Shown one piece after another: positions 1-5,652 of a stretch of DNA of 5,652 nucleotides. Position 1 is the first letter of the stretch. Each line of letters starts with the position of its first letter. The notes beneath the pieces were generated by a model, which was not told the DNA's origin, made no database searches, and was given only the letters and a program-made list of their open reading frames with translations. Source of the stretch: Actinomycetota bacterium (GTDB lineage Bacteria > Actinomycetota > Actinomycetes > S36-B12 > UBA10799); contig DMNR01000250.1 of NCBI GenBank assembly GCA_003452655.1, positions 1 to 5,652 on the forward strand. Reading direction: 5' to 3'. The translations under genes were made by a program, and so were the position numbers.

Positions 1-513
1 GTACCCGATGGTCCCTAGCAAACTGCCGGTGGCTGTCATCCTGCTCCGGTCACCGCCACCAACGATGCCCAAGTCGGACAAGAACGGTTGCCCGTCGGCC
101 GACAGCAACACATTCGATGGCTTCACGTCTCGGTGTACCAAGCCAAGCGAATGCATCGCCGCCAACGCACTCGAAGTCGAGGCAAGCACATTCACGGCTT
201 GCCCGACAGTCAGTCGGCCTTGTTGGGCCAACACATCGGCGACAGATCCGCCGGCGCAGTAAGCCATCACGAAGTAGGGGCTGCCAGAAACCTCGCCAAC
301 GTCGTAGATCGACACGATGTGAGGGTGGTGTAGTTCGCTGAGCACTCGCGCCTCGCGACGCAACCGGGCAGCCAACTCGGCGTCCACAGCAGCCAGCACC
401 TTCACCGCGACAAGCCGATCAAGGCCGTCCTGGCGAGCCAGATACACCACACCCATGCCACCACGCCCGAGCTCCTCGATGATCTCGTAGTGGCCGAGTC
501 GCCTACCAATCAT
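1..513 (-). CDS. Hanks-type Ser/Thr protein kinase, N-terminal half (cut by left edge)
   Basis: Transfers phosphate from ATP to Ser/Thr of target proteins; PknB-like family. I translated the minus strand from the ATG at 513-511; 171 codons stay open to base 1, so the 3' end lies outside the window. Visible kinase landmarks in order: glycine-rich loop GRGGMG (residues 16-21), VAVK with ATP-binding Lys38, the LHHPHIV segment (61-67), catalytic loop HRDVKPSN (127-134, Asp129, Lys131, Asn134), metal-binding DLG (147-149, a usual bacterial variant of DFG), and an activation segment with Thr160, Thr162 and the GT-x-GY stretch (167-171). Nothing essential is missing, so it looks active and not a pseudokinase. 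The start is chosen because the protein opens directly with the usual short leader before the kinase fold (MIGRRLGHYEI); a weak purine stretch (GGGGAA) lies 4 bases upstream. The remaining kinase lobe, and any membrane helix or sensor domain, are off-window. It is divergent from the FHA-bearing ATPase gene, which suggests a functional phosphorylation link (inference). Confidence 0.96.
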   Translation of the reverse strand, partial: MIGRRLGHYEIIEELGRGGMGVVYLARQDGLDRLVAVKVLAAVDAELAARLRREARVLSELHHPHIVSIYDVGEVSGSPYFVMAYCAGGSVADVLAQQGRLTVGQAVNVLASTSSALAAMHSLGLVHRDVKPSNVLLSADGQPFLSDLGIVGGGDRSRMTATGSLLGTIGY

Positions 514-724
514 CGATTCCCCAGCGCTGCCCAACCTCGTGCATCAAGCGACGATAACCCAGGCCATCCAACCCGCACCAACGACGAACAAGCCGCCACC
601 TTCATCCAGCGTGCCAGTCGACACCGGGAAGTCGATTACCTTCGGCGTGACGGGCGGTTGGGTGATGCGACCGATCTCGGAACAGCAAGCGAAGGACAAC
701 CACGCGAAGGAACAGGTTCTCCCG
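514..724. promoter_or_regulatory. Divergent intergenic region between kinase and ATPase genes
   Basis: This 211-bp stretch separates two divergently oriented start codons and so should carry the promoters for both genes (inference from layout). I see no convincing -35/-10 pair; the best minus-strand candidate is TTGGTG (581-576) with TATCGT (556-551), a 19-base spacer, which is weak. On the plus strand, GAAGGA (706-711) and AGG (714-716) precede the ATG at 725 by 13 and 8 bases and could act as ribosome binding sites. The plus-strand frame of the ATPase gene stays open back to a GTG at 539, so an N-terminal extension of up to 62 residues cannot be excluded. That extension is rich in Pro, Thr and Ser and does not look like part of the conserved protein. 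Confidence 0.4.
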
Positions 725-3700
725 ATGATTAACGTTGCCGTAACGGCGGTCAATGGCTCCACCCGCAAAGACGTCTTGCTGTCGTTCGACGCGGCTGAAC
801 CTGGATCTCGGCTGTGCGCGGCGTTGGACGAGAGCCTCGGCATCCCTGCTATCAGTCAGTGGAGGGTGGAACGAACTGGCGAACTGATCGACAAGAACCG
901 ACAGGCCGGCGAGGGTGCCGTACTACACGGCGACACGCTTGTTGCCACTGCCGATCAGAACTCGTGCGCCGTTCACCTTCGTCGGGAAGGTACTAGCGGG
1001 CCGACACGCATCGATCTGCCACAGGGCCAGACCGTTGTCGGTCGGGCAACCGGACAGGCTGGAACCGTCATCGATGATCCAACCGTGTCTCAGCGTCATC
1101 TGCGGATCGACCGCACCGCCACCAAGCTCTCCGTCCACAACTTGAGCAAGACCAATGGCACCTTCATCAACGGCACACGCATCGACGACGATCGGGTGCT
1201 GCAGAACGGCGATCGAATCGAACTTGGAGACTCGACGGTCTACATCGTTGTCTTGGATCGGCCGACAACGCAGCTTGGCAGCCATCTTCGTCCCGTCGCC
1301 GGCAGGTTGCAGTTCAACCGGCCGCCGCGCGGGGTTCGTGACTACCCCGGACGGACAGTCGAGGTCGCTGCTGCGCCCGAGCAGCCGCGGTCGCGCCGAT
1401 TCCCGCTTGCGCTCATCATCCTTCCCATGGCCGCCGGAGCGCTGATCGTGGCGATGACCGGCAATGTGGCATTCCTCGCGTTCGGGTTGCTCGGGCCGAT
1501 GATGGGGGGATGGAACTGGTTCGACGATCGAAAGTCCGGGCGGCGCGAGTTCAAGTCCGCCTCGGCGCAATATCGGGCGGATCTGGAAACTGCCCGCGCG
1601 AGGGCAGTTTCAGTTTCCACCGAGGTCTCAGCCTGGAGAGATTGGGCATATCCGACGAGCGAACGGCTGATCGACCGTTCTCGAACGCTGAGCGACGAGT
1701 TGTGGGATCGACAGCCTGGGCATTCGGACTTTCTCGACGTTCGGCTAGGGAGTGGCGATCTTCAAGCGCCAGACCGCGTGCGCATCATGGAGCGCGGTAC
1801 GCCTGCCCTCGTCGCCGAAGCTCACCAGAGACTGGACGAGTTCGCCACTGATTACGGGGCTCCCGTGGCCCTGTCGTTGGGTCTCGAACCAGTCGTCGGT
1901 ATCACCGGCGGCTCTATCAATGATCGGCGAGGTCTGGCGCGAGCTCTCATCGTGCAGTTGGCGACGCGCAACAGCCCCAACGACATCGCTCTCGGTTCAC
2001 TAGGTTCAGCGGATTGGCTGTGGATGACCTGGCTGCCGCATGCGAATAGGCCCAGTGCGAAGGCACCGCTCGTAGGTTTCGACACTGACACCCGCGAGCG
2101 AGTACTCAGCTATCTCGAGCACATGCTTGCCGCAAGAGCGGCGGCCAAGACGGCCAACACGACCGCATCCGACGAACACGTGGTGATTGTCGTCGAGCCA
2201 CCCTTTGAGCTGCAGGCGACGCGGCTGAAGGCAGTTCTCGCGGCCGCCGCAACGGGGGGCGTATCAATCATTTGGCTGGCGGAACAACGCCAAACTCTGC
2301 CCGCTGAAGCGGGCGTGTTCGTCGAGTTCGGGCCAACAACGACGGTGCGACGCACCGTCGGCGACCAGAGCGCCATCCTGACTATCACCGAAGCGGCCTC
2401 CGCAGAACTGGCGTCAGCGACTGCGCGCACTCTCGCCCCACTGACGGACCCCGGCGCCGCGGACAACGCCGCGGTACCCGACCACGTCGGCCTTTTCGAT
2501 GTACTTGGCGCGGATGTCCTCGACCCCGGCTCGATTGCGGAAGGGTGGAAGCAGGCGAATCCGAACCAGCTTCTCGCCGCAATCGGCATCGGACGGTCCG
2601 GGCCGCTCCTGTTGGACCTCGGCAACGACGGCGATGGCCCCCACGGCCTCGTCGCCGGATCCACCGGCTCAGGCAAGAGCGAGTTCCTTCAAGCGCTCGT
2701 GCTCTCGCTTGCGGCCAACTACAGCCCCAAGCACCTCAACTTCCTCTTCGTCGACTTCAAGGGTGGCCTCACCTTTCGCGACCTGGTTGGCCTGCCCCAC
2801 GCAGTAGGCATGGTCCGCAACCTCGACACCGCGATGGCTCTGCGCGCCAAACGATCCCTGCAAGCCGAGGCCCGACGGAGGCAGCGCATCTTGCATCATC
2901 ACGGCGCTGTCAACCTGAACGACCTTCGCCAGCGCGCGCCGCACGAACAGCTGCCGGCGCTCGTGATCATCGTCGATGAGTACGCCGAACTCGCTCAGAA
3001 ACTTCCGGAGTTCCTCGAGAGCCTGGTCGAGGTAGCGCAGACAGGACGAGCACTCGGTCTGCACCTGCTGCTCGCCACACAGTCGCCGGGGCAGTCGGTC
3101 AGCAAGAACATCCAGAACTGCGTCAAGTACCGAATCAGCTTCCGTCTTGAGGACAGCAGCGAGAGCATGGCGGTGCTGGGCCGAGGCCGTGATGCCGCCC
3201 AGCTTCCGAATCGAGCGGGCAGAGGACTCCTGCGCGATGGCAACGCTCGACTACACGAGTTCCAAGCCGCATGGGCTGGAGGGCGAAGCGACATCGACGA
3301 ACCCCATCGGGCGTCGGCAGCCACTCTGTACGGACCTCGACCTAAGTCGAAGTCGACTGAGGGAGTGCCCACCGATCTCGACCGGGTGACCGGCTCGATT
3401 CAGGCTGCAGCTGCACTCGCCCAAACACCTGCGCCCAGACGGCCATGGCTGGAGCCACTAGAGGGGATACTGGCCTTGGCCGATCTTCTCGGCGCTGATG
3501 CCCCGACCTCGCCTCGAGGTAACACCAGTGCCCCGATCGGGCAGGCCGACCTACCTGATTCGCAAAGCCAACCGTCTTACGACTGGGACTTGGCTACGAC
3601 TCAGAACCTACTCATCGTCGGCGACGGCATGACAGGCAAGACCACCGCATTGCGAACAATCGCGGCGGCCTTCAGCGAGCTCAACGACTCATCTGAGCTT

Positions 3701-5044
3701 CTCATCGTTGGCATCGATTCGACCGGAGGAGGCTTGACGAGCCTCAACGTCCTCCCCAACACGGTTGCGGTAGTCGCCGCTTCAGATCAGTCACGTCTTC
3801 GCCGCGTACTCGCCTACCTGCAGCGTCTCGTGCTCGATCGCCGCACGGTCGTCGGTGCAGCAGGTTCATTGCGCACCTATCGGCAAGCCGGAGGCGGTGT
3901 CATTCCCAACGTGATCGTTCTGATCGATGGTCTCGAGCACTTGCTGTCGACACTCGAGGTGCTTGACGCCGGAATGCACTCCGCAGCGCTGGTACAACTG
4001 ATTTCGGATGGCCCAGCGATGGGTGTCCACTTCGCAATGACTACCGAACAGCCGCAACGAATTCCCATGAGCATCGCCAACGCTGCTCCTGAGCGCCTCG
4101 TCCTGCGAATGGCCAGTCGCGACGCATCGAACGCTGCCGGGCTCCAGGGCAACGACCTCACCGCCCTTGCCGACGGGCGGGCGATCAGTAGTCGCACCCG
4201 AGCCGAAGTTCAGATCAGCGTCACGAGCGATGGTGCAGCATGCGACAGCCTCTCGCAAGCGGCCGCCCTTGCATCGGCTGCGCAACGCCTACGCGACTCG
4301 GGTCGCAGAAGCACCCAACGTCTGCCTGACCCTCCCGATCCACTGACTCCGTCACTGCTGCAAGTTCCGCAGGAATACGGACAACTGACCCTCGGAATTG
4401 ATGACATCACCCTGGAGCCACTGACGATCGATGCGAAGACCGCTCCAAGCCTGATCGTGATGGGGCCAGATCTCAGCGGTCGCTCCACCGTTCTCGAATG
4501 GATCCGTCACTCACTCGTCAAACAGTCCGACGGGCGCATCGACACTGTCTTCGTCTCGGGGCGAGGCGACGCCCCCCTGAACCCTGCCGGCTGGTCGACA
4601 ACATGCCTCGACCTGGCGAGCGCCGTCACTGCCCTCGAGTCGAGACTCGCTGGGCTCGCCAACGCAACCGCACCGTTGTTGGTCGCAATCGACGACGGTG
4701 ACGAGCTCATCGAGACGCCGATCGGCGGCTCGCCCGAGGAGACACAGATGCATCGGCGATTCACCGCAGCAATGGACGGACTCGTGCGCGCCGGCCGCAC
4801 CCCGGGCGTCATCTGCGTGCTCGCCGGCAGGCTCAATTCGCTGACCCGCGTTTCGGGCTGGCCGCAGAGGATGCGACAGAACCAGCAGGCTGTAGTCCTC
4901 TCGCCGGCGACGCTATCCGTCACGTTCACCGATCCCGTCTTCAATGTCACCTTCCCGCGACGCAGCGATTACGTCTCTCGCCGAGGGCACGGGGTGCTCC
5001 TCCGCCGCGGCGTCGCGGACGTCATCCAGCTGGTCCGTCTCTGA
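725..5044 (+). CDS. FHA-domain FtsK/SpoIIIE-type ATPase of the EccC/EssC class (type VII secretion motor)
   Basis: Predicted membrane-anchored motor and substrate-recognition protein of a T7SS-like system, 1439 aa. Order of parts: small N-terminal domain (1-90); FHA domain (about 98-178; Gly106-Arg107, Ser122, His125, Thr143-Asn144-Gly145); RPPR motif (199-202); two membrane helices (about 226-244 and 247-264); basic, helical linker (268-300) ending in the EccC/EssC-type DFLDVRLG motif (335-342); degenerate ATPase-like domain (about 380-570) without a P-loop lysine; ATPase 1 with Walker A GSTGSGKS (645-652), DFKGG (677-681), Walker B VIIVDE (Asp751-Glu752) and ATQSP (784-788); ATPase 2 with GDGMTGKTT (966-974) and LIDG (Asp1068); ATPase 3 with GPDLSGRST (1247-1255, Arg in place of Lys) and AIDD (1323-1324). 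Length and order match firmicute EssC (about 1480 aa, FHA-bearing) better than mycobacterial EccC, which lacks FHA. The start at 725 is preferred because MINVAV begins the first folded strand; GTG 539 and ATG 665 are in-frame alternatives. Its exact secretion substrates are unknown. Confidence 0.95.
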   Translation: MINVAVTAVNGSTRKDVLLSFDAAEPGSRLCAALDESLGIPAISQWRVERTGELIDKNRQAGEGAVLHGDTLVATADQNSCAVHLRREGTSGPTRIDLPQGQTVVGRATGQAGTVIDDPTVSQRHLRIDRTATKLSVHNLSKTNGTFINGTRIDDDRVLQNGDRIELGDSTVYIVVLDRPTTQLGSHLRPVAGRLQFNRPPRGVRDYPGRTVEVAAAPEQPRSRRFPLALIILPMAAGALIVAMTGNVAFLAFGLLGPMMGGWNWFDDRKSGRREFKSASAQYRADLETARARAVSVSTEVSAWRDWAYPTSERLIDRSRTLSDELWDRQPGHSDFLDVRLGSGDLQAPDRVRIMERGTPALVAEAHQRLDEFATDYGAPVALSLGLEPVVGITGGSINDRRGLARALIVQLATRNSPNDIALGSLGSADWLWMTWLPHANRPSAKAPLVGFDTDTRERVLSYLEHMLAARAAAKTANTTASDEHVVIVVEPPFELQATRLKAVLAAAATGGVSIIWLAEQRQTLPAEAGVFVEFGPTTTVRRTVGDQSAILTITEAASAELASATARTLAPLTDPGAADNAAVPDHVGLFDVLGADVLDPGSIAEGWKQANPNQLLAAIGIGRSGPLLLDLGNDGDGPHGLVAGSTGSGKSEFLQALVLSLAANYSPKHLNFLFVDFKGGLTFRDLVGLPHAVGMVRNLDTAMALRAKRSLQAEARRRQRILHHHGAVNLNDLRQRAPHEQLPALVIIVDEYAELAQKLPEFLESLVEVAQTGRALGLHLLLATQSPGQSVSKNIQNCVKYRISFRLEDSSESMAVLGRGRDAAQLPNRAGRGLLRDGNARLHEFQAAWAGGRSDIDEPHRASAATLYGPRPKSKSTEGVPTDLDRVTGSIQAAAALAQTPAPRRPWLEPLEGILALADLLGADAPTSPRGNTSAPIGQADLPDSQSQPSYDWDLATTQNLLIVGDGMTGKTTALRTIAAAFSELNDSSELLIVGIDSTGGGLTSLNVLPNTVAVVAASDQSRLRRVLAYLQRLVLDRRTVVGAAGSLRTYRQAGGGVIPNVIVLIDGLEHLLSTLEVLDAGMHSAALVQLISDGPAMGVHFAMTTEQPQRIPMSIANAAPERLVLRMASRDASNAAGLQGNDLTALADGRAISSRTRAEVQISVTSDGAACDSLSQAAALASAAQRLRDSGRRSTQRLPDPPDPLTPSLLQVPQEYGQLTLGIDDITLEPLTIDAKTAPSLIVMGPDLSGRSTVLEWIRHSLVKQSDGRIDTVFVSGRGDAPLNPAGWSTTCLDLASAVTALESRLAGLANATAPLLVAIDDGDELIETPIGGSPEETQMHRRFTAAMDGLVRAGRTPGVICVLAGRLNSLTRVSGWPQRMRQNQQAVVLSPATLSVTFTDPVFNVTFPRRSDYVSRRGHGVLLRRGVADVIQLVRL
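1016..1258 (+). other. FHA domain-coding segment of the ATPase gene
   Basis: Residues about 98-178 of the large ATPase. The conserved FHA features are all visible: the GR pair after strand 3 (Gly106-Arg107), SxxH (Ser122, His125), and the loop T-N-G-T (143-146) followed by F-I-N-G. In characterised FHA domains the Arg, Ser and Asn of these motifs contact phosphothreonine, so this one should be binding-competent (family knowledge). It precedes the membrane helices and so probably faces the cytoplasm, where the neighbouring kinase also acts. A second, degenerate FHA-like fold could occupy residues 1-90, as in EssC, but no signature is visible there; a ubiquitin-like fold is the alternative. Confidence 0.93.
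1586..1611 (+). repeat. Perfect 10-bp inverted repeat, 6-nt loop, inside the ATPase gene
   Basis: The arms GAAACTGCCC (1586-1595) and GGGCAGTTTC (1602-1611) are exact reverse complements around the loop GCGCGA. It lies in the coding sequence for the helical linker just after the membrane segments (residues about 288-296). It would form a stable RNA hairpin, but no clean U-tract follows (AGTTTCC), so it is not called a terminator. It may be coincidence of the Ala/Arg-rich coding. Confidence 0.6.
2340..2360 (+). repeat. 21-bp near-perfect palindrome (10-bp arms, 1-nt centre) inside the ATPase gene
   Basis: The arms CGACGGTGCG (2340-2349) and CGCACCGTCG (2351-2360) are exact reverse complements around a single A at 2350. 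It encodes TVRRTV (residues 540-545) in the degenerate ATPase-like domain. The form is that of a dimeric-protein operator, but the place, deep inside a coding region, gives no support for regulation. Codon choice alone could explain it. Confidence 0.55.
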
Positions 5045-5071
5045 AACCAATCCGGCGATCCGAGAGTGTTG

Positions 5072-5633
5072 TCACTCACTGAACGAAGAGCTGACATCCA
5101 GCCATGCAGGAAAGCCCTCAACGATCGAAGCGACCACCGCAGCCTTGGAGGTCGGTGACAACTCGACAGTTGGCGGGCTACCGTCGCTGGTAGGAATCGT
5201 TTCTGTGATCCACAGACCCTTTGGACCGGCATCGATCCATGCGGTGACACTTCCCTCGGCAGCGCCGCCGTCCGCGGACGACGCCATCACCTGGACGACT
5301 TGCGCGATTGCCGAGTCGCTGACCAATGTCGAGAGAATTCTCGTCACGTTCTGAGACACACCACTGCGACGAAGAAGACTGTCGACGCTGTCATCCGGCT
5401 CAGGATGCAGCGCGGCGTCGAACATCGCTCGCGCTTGACCAGCCGAGACAACCACACTCGCGTCCTCTGCGAGGGGCCTGTCCAGGATCGCACACACCTC
5501 TGCGATCGCGCTCGGTGCATGCTCCGTCGGAAACAGAGTCATCCGGTGATTGCCCATCGGTGTGAGCCGTTGTCCAGCGGCCAATGCCGGGGTGATCAGA
5601 AAGCAGCAGGCCCTGACGGCATCTCTCTCGATC
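5072..5633 (-). CDS. C-terminal part of a possible EspG-like T7SS chaperone (5' end missing)
   Basis: Minus-strand open frame ending in TGA at 5074-5072, 27 bp from the stop of the convergent ATPase gene. About 187 genuine residues are visible; the apparent start (MCIRDR) is translated sequencing adapter, so the true N-terminus lies beyond the contig. No catalytic motif, signal peptide or membrane helix is visible; the protein looks like a soluble mixed alpha/beta protein. The tail has the order seen in EspG-type ESX secretion-associated proteins: a short helical stretch (LLRRSGVSQNVTRIL), a strand (AQVVQVMAS), a strand pair around a turn (VTAWIDAGPKGLWITE), then a segment with PTSKAAVVASIVEGFPAWL. 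EspG proteins of ESX systems are cytosolic chaperones for secreted PE/PPE substrates and usually run to 250-300 aa. The resemblance is by pattern only, with no unique motif. The neighbouring EccC/EssC-class gene makes it plausible. Coding is favoured over the plus-strand alternatives by frame length, GC-rich third positions and the tidy convergent stop. Confidence 0.7.
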
Positions 5634-5652
5634 CTGTCTCTTATACACATCT
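5634..5652. other. Nextera/Tn5 mosaic-end adapter remnant at contig end (artefact)
   Basis: CTGTCTCTTATACACATCT is an exact 19-base match to the reverse complement of the Tn5 mosaic end (AGATGTGTATAAGAGACAG) used in Nextera library preparation. It ends flush with the last base of the window. It is not genomic sequence and should be trimmed. Read on the minus strand it yields the tell-tale false protein starts MCIRDR and MYKRQ. Confidence 0.97.

Noticed and set aside
551..581. Minus-strand promoter for the kinase: TTGGTG and TATCGT with a 19-base spacer.
   Set aside because: Both hexamers are poor matches and the spacing is long; such pairs occur by chance in GC-rich DNA.
539..724. Upstream in-frame extension of the ATPase gene from GTG 539 (62 extra residues).
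   Set aside because: The extension is low-complexity, Pro/Thr/Ser-rich and unlike a folded domain, and it would bring the gene almost up to the divergent kinase start, leaving little promoter room. MINVAV at 725 begins a plausible first strand. It is kept only as a possible alternative start.
923..1570. 215-codon minus-strand open frame.
   Set aside because: It lies wholly opposite the FHA and membrane-helix coding region of the ATPase; the translation is Arg/Pro-rich with no recognisable motif. It is an antisense shadow typical of high-GC DNA.
2455..2475. Short direct repeat CGCCGCGG ... CGCCGCGG.
   Set aside because: Eight bases of pure G/C within Ala-rich coding; expected by codon bias.
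2110..2676. 188-codon minus-strand open frame.
   Set aside because: Antisense to the domain before ATPase 1 and ending near its Walker A codons; composition is Ala/Ser/Arg-rich with no motif. Shadow.
5045..5071. Bidirectional terminator in the 27-bp gap between convergent stops.
   Set aside because: The gap shows no inverted repeat of useful length and no T-tract; convergent genes suggest termination near here, but no intrinsic terminator can be pointed to.
5269..5280. 12-bp palindrome CGTCCGCGGACG.
   Set aside because: Within the expected range for GC-rich coding DNA and with no flanking regulatory context.
4944..5354. 136-codon plus-strand open frame spanning the end of the ATPase gene.
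   Set aside because: It overlaps the conserved end of the ATPase in another frame and opposes the EspG-like frame. No ribosome binding site or motif supports it.
5633..5652. MCIRDR or MYKRQ as genuine protein starts on the minus strand.
   Set aside because: Both are translations of the Tn5/Nextera mosaic end and not genomic.

Overview
The window looks like a contig from a high-GC actinobacterium, judged by the G/C-rich third codon positions and the protein families. It carries part of a locus related to type VII secretion (T7SS/ESX). The right end terminates in an untrimmed Nextera (Tn5 mosaic-end) adapter, so both the last 19 bases and the apparent start of the rightmost gene are artefacts of short-read library preparation. 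The lineage cannot be fixed further from this sequence.

Layout. Positions 1-513 (minus strand) hold the N-terminal half of a Hanks-type Ser/Thr protein kinase, cut by the left edge. Positions 514-724 are a divergent intergenic region between the kinase and the large gene. Positions 725-5044 (plus strand) encode one 1439-residue membrane-anchored FtsK/SpoIIIE-type ATPase of the EccC/EssC class. Its order is an N-terminal small domain, an FHA domain, two membrane helices, a juxtamembrane linker, a degenerate ATPase-like domain, and three P-loop ATPase modules. After a gap of only 27 bp, positions 5072-5633 (minus strand, convergent) hold the C-terminal part of a protein that weakly resembles EspG-type T7SS chaperones. 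Positions 5634-5652 are adapter.

How the genes may work together (inference). The large ATPase would be the motor and substrate-recognition component of a T7SS-like machine. The kinase next door has all key catalytic residues visible up to the activation loop, and the ATPase has an FHA domain with intact phosphothreonine-binding signature residues. A plausible circuit is therefore phosphorylation by the kinase (of itself or a partner) that is read by the FHA domain to control secretion. The EspG-like fragment would fit as a substrate chaperone. No WXG100 substrate, EccB, EccD, EccE or mycosin gene lies inside the window.

The point most worth attention is the EssC-like domain plan (FHA plus two membrane helices plus ATPases in one chain) in a high-GC genome, next to an apparently active kinase. 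Only the first of the three ATPase modules keeps a complete Walker A lysine and Walker B Asp-Glu pair.
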